DNA of 64,000 nucleotides from an uncultured Acetatifactor sp. (GTDB lineage Bacteria > Bacillota > Clostridia > Lachnospirales > Lachnospiraceae): NCBI GenBank assembly GCA_910589035.1, contig CAJUSI010000006.1, positions 1-64,000 on the forward strand, written 5' to 3'. The notes below the pieces were generated by a model. It worked only from the letters and a program-made list of their open reading frames with translations. It was not told the origin of the DNA and did not search any database. The position numbers and the translations under genes were made by a program. Below are positions 42,884 through 51,560 of this stretch, piece after piece. Every line of letters starts with the position of its first letter. The stretch's first letter is position 1.

Positions 42884-42924
42884 ATGTTCCTCCTTGGTCT
42901 CATCCCACAATATCCGCACCCTCC
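42833..42924. repeat. 92-bp direct repeat, left copy
   Basis: This copy and 43842-43933 agree at 91 of 92 positions. It spans the last 8 codons of the DUF2262-like gene, the RBS, and the first 17 codons of the small gene after it. Confidence 0.9.
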
Positions 42925-43760
42925 ATCCCTTTCTCCATACTTCCCTCAATCTCAATCGTATGTCCATAAAACATATCGTCATCCTCAAAGCATACCTTAT
43001 ACTCCCCATCGGATTTCATGAAGATTGCGCTGATACGAATCCTCTTTGCAAAGCTCTCTTTTGTAACGGGCTCCCTGCCTTCCTCCGAATCCCCCTGCCA
43101 CTCCACTGCCGTGTCGGCAAGCTCCTCCGCCGCATATGCCCGGAATTCCTCATCCCACTTCTGCTGATTGTCATAGAGGCGCTTGAAGAAAGAAAGCGCA
43201 CCCTCCATCTTTTCCGGTTCTTGCTCATCACAGTCCAGAGACACGCTGCATTTCTCTCCCAGCCAGTCCACTTCCCCGCTAAAGCAGTCATATTTTCGCT
43301 CCAGCTCAAACTTTCCGCAGAATGTTTCCTGAAATACTGCCCCCCGCTTATATTCCTCTTTGACCCGTTTCAGCTCCGGATGCCTCCCGCTTCTTCCCAC
43401 AATTTCAACCAGCATCCAGGCATTCCGCCTGCTTTCCTGTCCCTCTGCTTCCGCCTCCGCTTTCTTCCTGCACCGCACATGATAAATCTTCAGCGGTTTG
43501 ATTTTCCGTCCATGAAACTTATCCTGCCCTCTTTCCCCAAGCCATCCGAGAAAGCCTTTTTCCTTCCGGAAAGCGCCCGTTGCCAGATCCACGCTGGCAA
43601 GGAATCCCACGCCATGCTCCCAGACATCCCGTTCATAGCGGATTCCACCGCCCACAAACTCTCCCGTCAGTACCAGCAATTCCTGCACTTCTATGCTGTA
43701 TTCCGTCTCAAATCTCCCGCATGCCTTTTCCATTTCCAAAGCAAACTCTCTCTTTTTCAT
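42900..43760 (-). CDS. DUF2262-like protein, candidate immunity protein
   Basis: A 286-residue cytoplasmic acidic protein. The C-terminal half has the pattern I associate with DUF2262: CFSGEVDWLGEKCSVSLDCD, a helical middle, and CFEDDDMFYGHTIEIEG with a final ADIVG. The N-terminal half (EVQELLVLTGEFVGGGIRYE) is less familiar. Proteins of this kind often occur in clusters with polymorphic-toxin immunity genes, but no toxin is seen here, so the role is inference. The duplicated ends (92-bp repeats on both sides) show that the gene belonged to a tandem array. Confidence 0.6.
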   Translation of the reverse strand: MKKREFALEMEKACGRFETEYSIEVQELLVLTGEFVGGGIRYERDVWEHGVGFLASVDLATGAFRKEKGFLGWLGERGQDKFHGRKIKPLKIYHVRCRKKAEAEAEGQESRRNAWMLVEIVGRSGRHPELKRVKEEYKRGAVFQETFCGKFELERKYDCFSGEVDWLGEKCSVSLDCDEQEPEKMEGALSFFKRLYDNQQKWDEEFRAYAAEELADTAVEWQGDSEEGREPVTKESFAKRIRISAIFMKSDGEYKVCFEDDDMFYGHTIEIEGSMEKGMEGADIVG

Positions 43761-43841
43761 GACAGCTCCTTTCCCAATGCGATCCCACAGTATAATTGTA
43801 GTTCTGCTTCCTCATGTACAGTTTAATTCTCATTTTATCTC

Positions 43842-43933
43842 CCGCCCATTCAAAACGCCTAAACAGGTGTCCATTGCAATCGCTTTCTCCATATGTTCCT
43901 CCTTGGTCTCATCCCACAATATCCGCACCCTCC
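43842..43933. repeat. 92-bp direct repeat, right copy
   Basis: It carries the 3' end of a lost DUF2262 gene (EGADIVG and stop), the RBS and the first codons of a second small gene (MEKAIAMDTCLGVLNGR, then EIK and stop). The stretch 43934-44035 beyond it holds nothing I can name. Confidence 0.9.
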
Positions 43934-44035
43934 CCCTTTTTACAGGAGCATATGCTTCTATATGCGGGTATGAAAAATGCGCTCCTGGTTGCTTACGGAG
44001 TTGGATTCCCCGGAAAGCTCGTCCTCGTGCGGCAA

Positions 44036-44168
44036 CTATTCACCGCTGATGTGTTTTAACATATATTCTGCAAATTCTACAGCATCTTCCTGCATTATTG
44101 ACATAATGTTCCCGGTTTCATATTCCTCTAATGCAAGGAGAACCATATAATTCTTTTAATTCGGACAT
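44036..44168 (-). pseudogene. Small hypothetical gene with single-base frameshift
   Basis: From an ATG at 44168 (GGAGGA 6 bases upstream) the frame reads MSELKELYG and then goes out of phase. Dropping one G restores ELYVLLALEEYETGN and MSIMQEDAVEFAEYMLKHIS to the stop at 44036, about 43 residues. It probably descends from a small cytoplasmic protein of this immunity-like cluster. I do not recognise its family. Confidence 0.45.
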
Positions 44169-44225
44169 CAGCATTCCTCCATGCAGCTTCTGATTTGTCG
44201 TTCGGTGGTGTATGGTTTGCAGCTT

Positions 44226-44858
44226 CTATTTTTTCCTGTTATAACCTGCCATGCTTATTATCATAGAAATTATAAAAAAGACAATTACTGCAATCCCTGC
44301 CACAGCAGCATAGGAGAGTATGGAACTTGTCATAGCAGAAAATCCAACCCCGTCTTCAAAATATTTGACAAAATAGGACATGGGAATTACTGCAATAAGC
44401 CCCATTGTCTGCGCAGAACGGAAACCAAACCAATAGGTTAACGGCAGGCAGATTCCGGTCCATAGCAACGGAACGATCAGAGATGCAGTGACAGACACTC
44501 CCCAAACAGTAACATCAAACTTACGAAAGGCAATACTGGATAAAAGATTAAACAGAATGCTGCCCCCAATGCTGACTGCCAGGGTACAAATAACGGAAAT
44601 ATATTTGCCTGCTACTACTGAAACTGCATTTGCAGGCATTGCCAACTGATATTTTTTCCAGCTTGCCTTTTCATCGCTTGCAAAACTCATTATATTCTGC
44701 ATGCCTATTGTCATGGCAAGCATTACCGAAGCAAGCAGCCCCGCATAAACGCCTGTATTGGCCATGAGCAGTATAATTGCGCCAACCACTATCAGAACCA
44801 GCTTTTTGTCAATACACTTAAAGAAGAGTGTAATATCTTTGTAAATCAACCCTTTCAT
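44226..44858 (-). CDS. ABC-2 type transporter permease
   Basis: A 210-residue membrane protein with six predicted spans (for example LVLIVVGAIILLMANTGVYA, LLASVMLAMTIGMQNIMSF). The motif DEKASWKKYQLAMPANAVSV after the second span is typical of small ABC-2 permeases controlled by YtrA-like GntR proteins. It overlaps the ATPase gene by 4 bp (ATGA). Confidence 0.85.
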   Translation of the reverse strand: MKGLIYKDITLFFKCIDKKLVLIVVGAIILLMANTGVYAGLLASVMLAMTIGMQNIMSFASDEKASWKKYQLAMPANAVSVVAGKYISVICTLAVSIGGSILFNLLSSIAFRKFDVTVWGVSVTASLIVPLLWTGICLPLTYWFGFRSAQTMGLIAVIPMSYFVKYFEDGVGFSAMTSSILSYAAVAGIAVIVFFIISMIISMAGYNRKK

Positions 44859-45726
44859 GCTGCGCCTCCTTTGATATAAAAAAGCATAATATCTTCCAAT
44901 GTTGCATTATCAACTACAATATCTTTGTATTTGCGCCTTATCGCTTCCTTGTCACGGACAAGGCACTCCGCACTCACATTTGTAATCCTGTGGATAATAT
45001 AATCGTCCGGGGAAATGGAAGCAAACTTTTCCCTCCCGCACTTGACTATCCCATAATTATAAACAAGGTCGTCTTTTTGTTCCTCAAAAATAATCCTGCC
45101 CTGGTGAATCAGGATTACATAATCTGCTATCTTTTGTATGTCCGATGTGATGTGAGAGGAGAAGAAAATGGAACATTCCTCGTCCTGTATAAATTCTAAA
45201 AACAAATCTAGCATTTCATCACGTACAACCGGGTCAAGCCCCGTAGTCGCTTCGTCTAAAATCAACAGCTTCGGTTTATGCGCCATAGCGCAGATAATGG
45301 ATAGTTTCATCTTCATGCCCTTTGAAAAAGAGCCTATTTTCTTTTTTTCCGGGATTTTGAATTTTTTCAGGTACTGTCTGTAAAGGCTGCTGTCCCATGA
45401 TTTATATACGCCGGACAGTATTTTTTCAATATCCCGCACATTAAATACGTCATGGAAATTACATTCGTCAAAGACAACACCAATATCTTCTCTGACAGAG
45501 GAAATTGTATTTTCCATACCAAAAATCTGTATCTGCCCGTTATCCTTTTTTAATTCATCAAGTATCAGGTTAATGGTCGTACTCTTACCGGCCCCGTTTT
45601 CGCCAATGAAGCCGACAATTCTGCCTTTCGGGACCTGAAAGGAAACATGATCCAACAAAAATCCGTCAAACTGTTTGCATAAATCCCGTACTAAAATATT
45701 GTTTTTTCCTGAATACTCTTCTTCAT
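44855..45726 (-). CDS. ABC transporter ATPase (YtrB/BcrA-like), frame break near start
   Basis: The body (from about 45658) has Walker A GENGAGKST, signature SFSKGMKMK, Walker B LLILDEATTGLDP and the switch His in SSH. The natural start is the ATG at 45726 with AGGAGG 8 bases upstream, but that frame stops after 11 codons (MKKSIQEKTIF). Adding one A to the run of six at 45702-45707 joins it to EKNNILVRDLCKQFDGFLLD and the body, giving about 290 residues. As written, translation could start only at a TTG around 45658 without a good RBS, losing the first beta strands. It may be a real inactivating mutation or a homopolymer error. Confidence 0.8.
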
Positions 45727-45742
45727 TGTTCTCGCCTCCTGA

Positions 45743-46114
45743 TTATTCTTCGTAAAACAACTTTAGAATATTTGTCATTTGTTCATAACTGATTCCATGT
45801 GCTCTGCCGATCTCCGCAACCTTTTGCAACAGTTCCTCTGCCACACGCAACTGTTCTTCCTGGATAAACTCCTTGTTTTGGGCTGCAACAAAGCTCCCTT
45901 TTCCAGATACAGTTTCTATAAATCCGTCACGGGTCAAGTCTTCATAAGCTCTCTGGACAGTAATAACGCTGATGTGCAAGTCTTTCGCCAATACCCGCAT
46001 GGACGGTAACGCTTCACCCGCAGATAAAGTTCCGTTCATAATCAGATTTTTGACCTGCATACATATTTGCTCATAAATAGGCTTATCACTGCTGTTGCTT
46101 ATGATTATCTCCAT
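45743..46114 (-). CDS. GntR-family regulator, YtrA subfamily
   Basis: A 123-residue short GntR protein: winged helix at 8-75 (KPIYEQICMQVKNLIMNGTL, then LPSMRVLAKDLHISVITVQR and RDGFIETVSGKGSF) and a brief dimerisation helix, as in YtrA. It is the first gene of the ABC operon and, by analogy, represses it. The promoter and a perfect 9+9 operator lie at 46278-46326, with eight 18-bp repeats between promoter and start codon. Confidence 0.92.
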   Translation of the reverse strand: MEIIISNSSDKPIYEQICMQVKNLIMNGTLSAGEALPSMRVLAKDLHISVITVQRAYEDLTRDGFIETVSGKGSFVAAQNKEFIQEEQLRVAEELLQKVAEIGRAHGISYEQMTNILKLFYEE

Positions 46115-46133
46115 TTATTCACTCCTCTCTATG

Positions 46134-46277
46134 CGTATCGCCCGCAATGTGCGTACCAGCCGTAATGTACATACCAGCCCTAATGTACGTACCGCCCGCA
46201 ATGTGCGTATCAGTCATAATATACGTACCAGCCATAATGTACATATCTCCCGCAGAGCGCGTACCGTTTGTAATATG
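46134..46277 (-). repeat. Eight tandem 18-bp repeats in the gntR leader
   Basis: Units such as CGTACCAGCCGTAATGTA (46152-46169) recur every 18 bp from 46134 to 46277 with modest variation, for example at 46170, 46188, 46206, 46224, 46242 and 46260. They fill the transcribed leader between the start site and gntR. Confidence 0.9.
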
Positions 46278-46326
46278 TGTACTTATTCGATAAGTACAGT
46301 ATATGCGTTATTGATGCCTTTGTCAA
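46278..46326 (-). promoter_or_regulatory. gntR promoter with perfect operator
   Basis: On the minus strand TTGACA (46321-46326) and TATACT (46298-46303) are 17 bp apart. TGTACTTAT (46278-46286) and ATAAGTACA (46290-46298) form a perfect inverted repeat with 3-bp spacer touching the -10, a textbook site for YtrA-type autorepression. Confidence 0.9.
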
Positions 46327-46382
46327 TATGTTTTTTTATTTTTTTGTATTGGAGAATAAGAGAGATTAAAGCGCAGGATTTC

Positions 46383-46446
46383 ATTGTCCTGCATTTAAAT
46401 TGTCCTGCTTTTAGATTGTCCTGCATTTAAATCGTCCTGCTTTAAT
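46383..46446. repeat. Four tandem 16-bp repeats upstream of gntR
   Basis: ATTGTCCTGCATTTAA (46383-46398) is followed by three more units at 46399, 46415 and 46431, differing at one to four bases. GCAGGA at 46373 also pairs with TCCTGC of the first unit. They lie 57 bp upstream of the -35. The following 46447-46654, up to the GH28 stop, contains no recognisable gene. Confidence 0.85.
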
Positions 46447-46654
46447 AAGAAGAAGGCCGCCCCCTACGCTCTTCTGCATACGGGACAGCCCTCTCGGACA
46501 TTTTCCGCTTTTCACGGTTCTTAAGTATGTACGGTACACGGCGGTTTCTTCCGCTTCCAGGCAGCTCTGCCGCTCATACCCTTTTCACCGGCCGGACAAA
46601 TTTCCAGAGCCGTTCGGGAACCTGGCAAAAATCAAACACAGTTGCACGGCTCTT

Positions 46655-47926
46655 CTATGAGCTCCATTCCACGGAATCATCCGAAAGGATTTCCCCGCCC
46701 CGGGCATTGGTGATAAATACATTGTCAAATACCAGTTCCCTGGCGTTCCTCAGGAAGAATCCCTGGGCGGACACGGGGGAGAGGCCGTCCATCATGGCGG
46801 GCGTCCCCGGAGCGCCTGCCGGATCCATGGTAATCCTGACATTGGACAGGGTCACCCCGCTTACGGGCATCTCCTTCAGCCCGTAGACAAATCCGGCGGC
46901 TGCAGAAGCATTCGTGACCGTCACATTGCTGATATGGATTCCCCTGATTCCGGGAGTTCCGTCGTCCACGGGATAAGCCTCCCTGTCCCGGACATAATCC
47001 GCCTTCCCGTCTTCTCCGCAGAAATAATACATATTGAAGACAAATGGACACATGACCCTGTCCATGATGCAGTTGCTGAAATGAATATTTTCCACGATAC
47101 CACCCCGGCGCCTCCTGGTTTTGACCCGAAGTCCCCGGTCCGTGTCCTGGAAAATACAGTTGCTGACCGTCACATTCCTTACGCCTCCGCTCATCTCGCT
47201 GCCGATCACAATCCCCCCATGCCCGTGAAGCAGCGCGCAGTTTGCGATCATGATATTCTCACAGGGCCGCTTTACCGGCGTCTTCTCCGTCCCTGATTTC
47301 AGGGTAATGCAATCGTCCCCCACGTCCACCCTGCAGTTTATAATGCGCACATCCCTGCAGCCGTCGGGATTGATTCCGTCCGTATTGGGGGAGTCCGGAG
47401 GATTTTTGATGGAAATCCCCTGGATGAGCACGTCCCTGCAGTACAGAGGATGCACTGTCCAGGCAGGGGAATTGCACAGGGTCACTCCCTCGATCCTCAC
47501 ATGCTCACATTCCTGGAAACAGATCAGATACGGCCTGGGTCTTTTCAGGGTATGCTCCCTCACCTGCTTCCACCAGACCGCCCCGCTGCCATTGATCACC
47601 CCGTCCCCCTTTACCGCCACATGATGGGCTCCCAGGGCATAGATGCAGGGCATGTACGCCTCACCGGCAATCCCTTCGAATTCTGTCTCCACAGTTTCAT
47701 AGCCCTCGATATCCTCCATGAAATCCAGCTGTGCCCCCGCCGCCACGTACAGGGTGATATTGCTCTCCAGCCGTATGGAATAAGTCGCATATTTCCCGGC
47801 AGGCACATAGACAATGCCTCCCCCCGCCTTTCCTGCGTCCGACACTGCGGCCCTGAACGCCTCCGTCCAGTCCGTATTGTTTTTCGATCTGTCCCGGTAA
47901 TCCAGGATATTATAAATTCCGTCCAT
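46655..47926 (-). CDS. Cytoplasmic GH28-type polygalacturonase-like glycosidase
   Basis: A 423-residue right-handed beta-helix enzyme. All four GH28 signatures are present: NTDGINPDG (Asp183), GDDCITLKSG (Asp204, Asp205), GHGG (His236) and RGLRVKT (Arg267, Lys269). GH28 enzymes hydrolyse galacturonic acid or related linkages. No signal peptide, so it works on imported oligosaccharides. The ATG at 47926 follows GAGGAGAGAG; the frame stays open to a TTG at 47983, which lacks an RBS. It is the last gene of the corrinoid methyltransferase operon, 71 bp after a methyltransferase, which suggests a methylated uronic-acid or sugar substrate. Confidence 0.88.
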   Translation of the reverse strand: MDGIYNILDYRDRSKNNTDWTEAFRAAVSDAGKAGGGIVYVPAGKYATYSIRLESNITLYVAAGAQLDFMEDIEGYETVETEFEGIAGEAYMPCIYALGAHHVAVKGDGVINGSGAVWWKQVREHTLKRPRPYLICFQECEHVRIEGVTLCNSPAWTVHPLYCRDVLIQGISIKNPPDSPNTDGINPDGCRDVRIINCRVDVGDDCITLKSGTEKTPVKRPCENIMIANCALLHGHGGIVIGSEMSGGVRNVTVSNCIFQDTDRGLRVKTRRRRGGIVENIHFSNCIMDRVMCPFVFNMYYFCGEDGKADYVRDREAYPVDDGTPGIRGIHISNVTVTNASAAAGFVYGLKEMPVSGVTLSNVRITMDPAGAPGTPAMMDGLSPVSAQGFFLRNARELVFDNVFITNARGGEILSDDSVEWSS

Positions 47927-47997
47927 CTCTCTCCTCATCTCTGCATTTGTTTTATCCTGGTCCGCTGCCAGCGCCTGAAGCAAGATCCGTTATCGTT

Positions 47998-49038
47998 TCA
48001 ATTCAGCCTGTTAACCGCTTCAAACAGAGCATGAATATTCGCAGGCGGAACATCCGGCAGAATCGCCTCATGGCTGGGTGAAATAATCAGGCCCGTAGGG
48101 AATATGGCCCTCAGCTCCTCCACCTTGGCCCGTACCTGATCCGGCGTGCCGTTCACCAGCAGGTCCTGCGTATCCACGCCGCCGCAGAAGGACACCTTTC
48201 CGCCGAATTTATCCTTCAGATTCTGAGGCTCCATCCCTGCCGCCAGCGCCTGTATGGGATGAATCACGTCCACCCCAGCCTCGATCAGATCCGGTATCAC
48301 GTCCACAATGGAACCGCAGGAATGATAGATCACCTTCAATCCGTACGCATGGGCCTGTTCCACCAGCTTTCTGCATCCCGGAATGATGAAATCCCGCACG
48401 CACTGGGGCGAAAGCATCAGCCCTCTCTGGCTTCCCATATCGTTGCCGATAAGAACCGCATGAAGCTTTCCCTTCGTGGCTTCGTAAAAAATCTCGTTTG
48501 CCCTCAGATAGAAATTCATCACCTTCTCGTCCACGGCCTCATAGATCTCCGGATTCGCCAGCATGTTCATCAGCGCCGTCTCCATGCCGAAGGAGGCGCA
48601 GGTATCCTGAAAATGTGCCGACCAGCACATCCCCAGCTTCACCTTATCCTCCGGTGCCATCTCCACGATGCGCCGGCATTCTTCCCTGTCGATATACTTT
48701 TCGGGATCCGGCCATTCAAAGAAATCAAGATCCTCTATCTCCTCCGCATCGCAGAAGCATCCCGGCGTGGTGAGCGTTCTGTCCTCCGCGTCCACATCGC
48801 TCCCGTTCATATACCAGTCGAAAGCCGCATAGATGGCGCTGGCTTTTTCCGAGCGGTAGGGCACATCCACGGCGTAGAAATCATCCCCTATGGAAAGCTT
48901 CAGTTCATGCATGTTTTTTACTTTATAATAATCAAACAATGCCGGCTGAGCGTGAATATCCGGCATTCCCAGCCATGCGGCCGGGCGATCCACGCTCTCC
49001 CTGTTTACCGTTGCGTAAAATCTCTCTATACTGTTCAT
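47998..49038 (-). CDS. UroD-fold (MtaA/CmuA-like) methyltransferase 1
   Basis: A 346-residue member of the uroporphyrinogen decarboxylase superfamily that in anaerobes moves methyl groups between corrinoid proteins and substrates. A zinc-binding HxC appears in VIYHSCGSIVDVI, and a further Cys in SFCGGVDTQDLL. The ATG at 49038 follows GAGGTGGAGA; the frame extends to 49149 without RBS. It sits between the RACE activator and GH28. It may be the substrate methyltransferase (MtxB role), as it is unlike the MtaA-like gene at 52692. Confidence 0.8.
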   Translation of the reverse strand: MNSIERFYATVNRESVDRPAAWLGMPDIHAQPALFDYYKVKNMHELKLSIGDDFYAVDVPYRSEKASAIYAAFDWYMNGSDVDAEDRTLTTPGCFCDAEEIEDLDFFEWPDPEKYIDREECRRIVEMAPEDKVKLGMCWSAHFQDTCASFGMETALMNMLANPEIYEAVDEKVMNFYLRANEIFYEATKGKLHAVLIGNDMGSQRGLMLSPQCVRDFIIPGCRKLVEQAHAYGLKVIYHSCGSIVDVIPDLIEAGVDVIHPIQALAAGMEPQNLKDKFGGKVSFCGGVDTQDLLVNGTPDQVRAKVEELRAIFPTGLIISPSHEAILPDVPPANIHALFEAVNRLN

Positions 49039-49217
49039 TCTCCACCTCATTTCTGCACGGCTTATAAAATGATTCCCGGGACTGCGGACGCCGCACGGAC
49101 GCAGCTCCGAGGCTTTCAGGCACTTAAGCAATCCGGCGCATTCCGGCATAATTCCGGTTCCGGCTTATCCGGGTCCGGCCGGAACCCATGGCATATCTGC
49201 CCTGAAAGCTCTTTCAT

Positions 49218-50717
49218 TTAAAACATCATTCGTTCCATGTACTCTTCCGCAAACACGGGATCCGTGGACAATTCCAGCACTTTGGCCCGCCCGGCACTGC
49301 TCTCGCAGGAAGCGCGGCTCTCCCTGTTCAGCAGAAGCATTGCCGCACCGCTCAGGGCGCCGTTTCCAATCACGCGGATGCGGGGAACCAGCTCCGCCGG
49401 AAGCAGGCCGATCCGCCCTGCATTTTCCGCATTCAGATAGCTTCCGAAGCCTCCCGCGATCAGCAGCTGCGATACGTCCTCCGGCTCCAGGCCTGCGCGG
49501 AAAAGCAAAGTGCGGATGCCGGCATGGATGGCCCCTTTTGCCAGCTGCACCATGCGGACATCCTTCCGGGTAAGGCTGACAGGAGGCATAATCACCGCAG
49601 GCTCTTCCTCCATATATCCCGTTTCGTCTATCCGGCCGATTTCCAGCAGGCAGGCAACCGCATCCACAATGCCGCTGCCGCAGATTCCCTTCGGCGAACA
49701 GCCGTCCAGCACATGGGCGCTGAGTCTTCCGTCCTCCACCCATACTTTATCCACGGCTCCCGGACTGCCCCCCATTCCCATGGAGATTCCCGCTCCCTCA
49801 AAGGCCGGACCTGCCGCGGTGGAGCAGCAGTAAAGCTCTCCCCCATGCCACAGTGCCATCTCTCCGTTGGTACCCACATCCACCAGCAGCTGCGTGCGGG
49901 AAGACCGGCAGATACCGCCGGCCAGCGCAGCCGTCATCAGATCAGCCCCCACAAACGCGGCGGCACAGGGCGCCAGATACACTTCCGTATCCGGCCGCAG
50001 GCCTTTCAATCCAAGCTCTCCTGCGGACACTGTCTCCCCGAAGAGACGCTTTGCCGCAAAGGGCGCATGGGACAGAGGTTCCGCGGAAGTACCCGTGAGC
50101 AGATGAAGCATCACCGTATTCCCCGTAATCACCGCCCCGTCTATCTGCTCAGTCCCGATTCCCGCTCCGGCCGCAAGCTCGGACAGCATGGCGTCCGCGG
50201 CCCGGCAGACCGCCTGCGCAAGTCCCGCATCCGCGCCCCCCAGGGCGGCTTCAATCCTGGAGATCACATCCGCGCCCCAGCTGCTCTGGGGATTCAGCCG
50301 GCTGCTGCCGGCAAGAAGCTTTCCATTCACATCATACAGGCAGGCAGCCAGGGTGGTAGTACCGATGTCCAATACGAAACCGTATTCCCGAAAAGCGGGA
50401 TTCAGGGAAATATCGGGCATATCCCCCAGTACCCTGATCTGACCGGCGCTCTCCCCGGCCAGATGCACCTGACAGTCTCCCGTCACCTCCGTGCAGCAGG
50501 CAAGCCGGACTCCCTCTTCGATCTCTTCTTTGGAGAGAATGCGCCTCTCCGTATCCGACAGCGCGCTTACATCTCCCTGAACCATCACCTTACATTTCCC
50601 GCAGCGTCCATGCCCTCCGCAGGGCATGCCCATAAGCTGCTCCTCTGCGAGCAGCTTTCCCAGCCGCGTTCCCTCCGCGGCCGTATATGCGGTTCCGTTT
50701 ACCGTGACTATCGCCAT
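49218..50717 (-). CDS. RACE: reductive activator of corrinoid enzymes (ASKHA ATPase, 2Fe-2S)
   Basis: A 499-residue activator. N-terminal ferredoxin domain with Cys33, Cys39, Cys42 and Cys74 or Cys75 (MPCGGHGRCGKCKV ... RLACCTEV). The C-terminal actin-like ATPase part has GFVLDIGTTTLAACLYDVNG and VDVGTNGEMALWH (phosphate loops) and LLIAGGFGSYLN (DUF4445 type). Such proteins use ATP to reduce Co(II) corrinoids back to Co(I) after oxidation, so one is needed for each B12 methyltransferase system. The location in the middle of the operon matches. The ATG at 50717 was taken. Confidence 0.93.
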   Translation of the reverse strand: MAIVTVNGTAYTAAEGTRLGKLLAEEQLMGMPCGGHGRCGKCKVMVQGDVSALSDTERRILSKEEIEEGVRLACCTEVTGDCQVHLAGESAGQIRVLGDMPDISLNPAFREYGFVLDIGTTTLAACLYDVNGKLLAGSSRLNPQSSWGADVISRIEAALGGADAGLAQAVCRAADAMLSELAAGAGIGTEQIDGAVITGNTVMLHLLTGTSAEPLSHAPFAAKRLFGETVSAGELGLKGLRPDTEVYLAPCAAAFVGADLMTAALAGGICRSSRTQLLVDVGTNGEMALWHGGELYCCSTAAGPAFEGAGISMGMGGSPGAVDKVWVEDGRLSAHVLDGCSPKGICGSGIVDAVACLLEIGRIDETGYMEEEPAVIMPPVSLTRKDVRMVQLAKGAIHAGIRTLLFRAGLEPEDVSQLLIAGGFGSYLNAENAGRIGLLPAELVPRIRVIGNGALSGAAMLLLNRESRASCESSAGRAKVLELSTDPVFAEEYMERMMF

Positions 50718-50816
50718 TTCAACACTCCATTCTTCCGGACAATCCTCGTCCTGTGCCGTTCAGACCGGCAGGGCTGCGGGTCTGCAGGCACAGGCTCTGC
50801 CGATTGCCTGCCCTCT

Positions 50817-51386
50817 TTACCCGCGGGAATAAAACGCCGCTCCGAAATAGGTAACCGTGTTCTGTCCGTTAATATATTTCATTCCGCACGCGGCGGCCAA
50901 CTTCGATACATTGATTCCGTAAGTCTCCAGCGAAGAGATGGCCTCCTTGGGATGACGGCAGGGAAGCCCGTCCACCCTGGCGCATACCGGACAGAGGCGG
51001 CAGCCCCCCGCACCCAGATGCAATACCCTCGTAAAGCCGTCCTCCTCAAAAAGGCTTCTCAGTCTCTGCGAAAGCCTGTTATGCTTCTCCGCCGCTGCCG
51101 CCATGCCCTCGATATCGTAGCTGTCCTCCAGAAGTCCTATGGTCTGGTACACCAGGGCATACCTGTATGTGCGGATCTCCTCCATCAGTTCTTCGATATC
51201 CCCCGCATCCGGCGGGCACATCCAGCACCTGCCGTAGTTTCCGCAGGCATTGGACTCGCACAGGCTGCGAAATCCCGCGTCCAGTTCGATGCCGGAGACG
51301 GGGAGGACCTCCGCCCTGTCCGCCCCCTCCGTAACCGCCTGTTCCGTCAATCTCCGGGACAATTCCTCATCCGACATTCTTTTCAC
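50817..51386 (-). CDS. DUF2284 cysteine-rich metal-binding protein
   Basis: A 189-residue DUF2284 protein. Two cysteine clusters, ACGNYGRCWMCPP (about 47-59) and GGCRLCPVCARVDGLPCRHP (about 127-146), could bind an Fe-S cluster or zinc. The start is GTG at 51386 with AAGGAGAGG upstream. DUF2284 genes recur in corrinoid methyltransferase operons of anaerobes; an electron-transfer or corrinoid-handling role is plausible but not shown. Confidence 0.85.
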   Translation of the reverse strand: MKRMSDEELSRRLTEQAVTEGADRAEVLPVSGIELDAGFRSLCESNACGNYGRCWMCPPDAGDIEELMEEIRTYRYALVYQTIGLLEDSYDIEGMAAAAEKHNRLSQRLRSLFEEDGFTRVLHLGAGGCRLCPVCARVDGLPCRHPKEAISSLETYGINVSKLAAACGMKYINGQNTVTYFGAAFYSRG

Positions 51387-51560
51387 AAGTCCTCTCCTTT
51401 ATCCCCGGGGGCATATTCCCCTGCCGTTTTTATTTTCAATGCGGAAGCTTCCATCCGTTCTCCTTTTTCCCCGGCGCAATGGAATCCAGGCGCCCAGCCG
51501 CGTTCATCCCTGTGTTCCCGGCGCCCCGGCATGAATTTCCGGACGCCCAGCGTCCGCCGG

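Noticed and set aside
43952..44059. Short plus-strand frame with hydrophobic residues
   Set aside because: No RBS and it overlaps the end of the small minus-strand pseudogene; could be chance.
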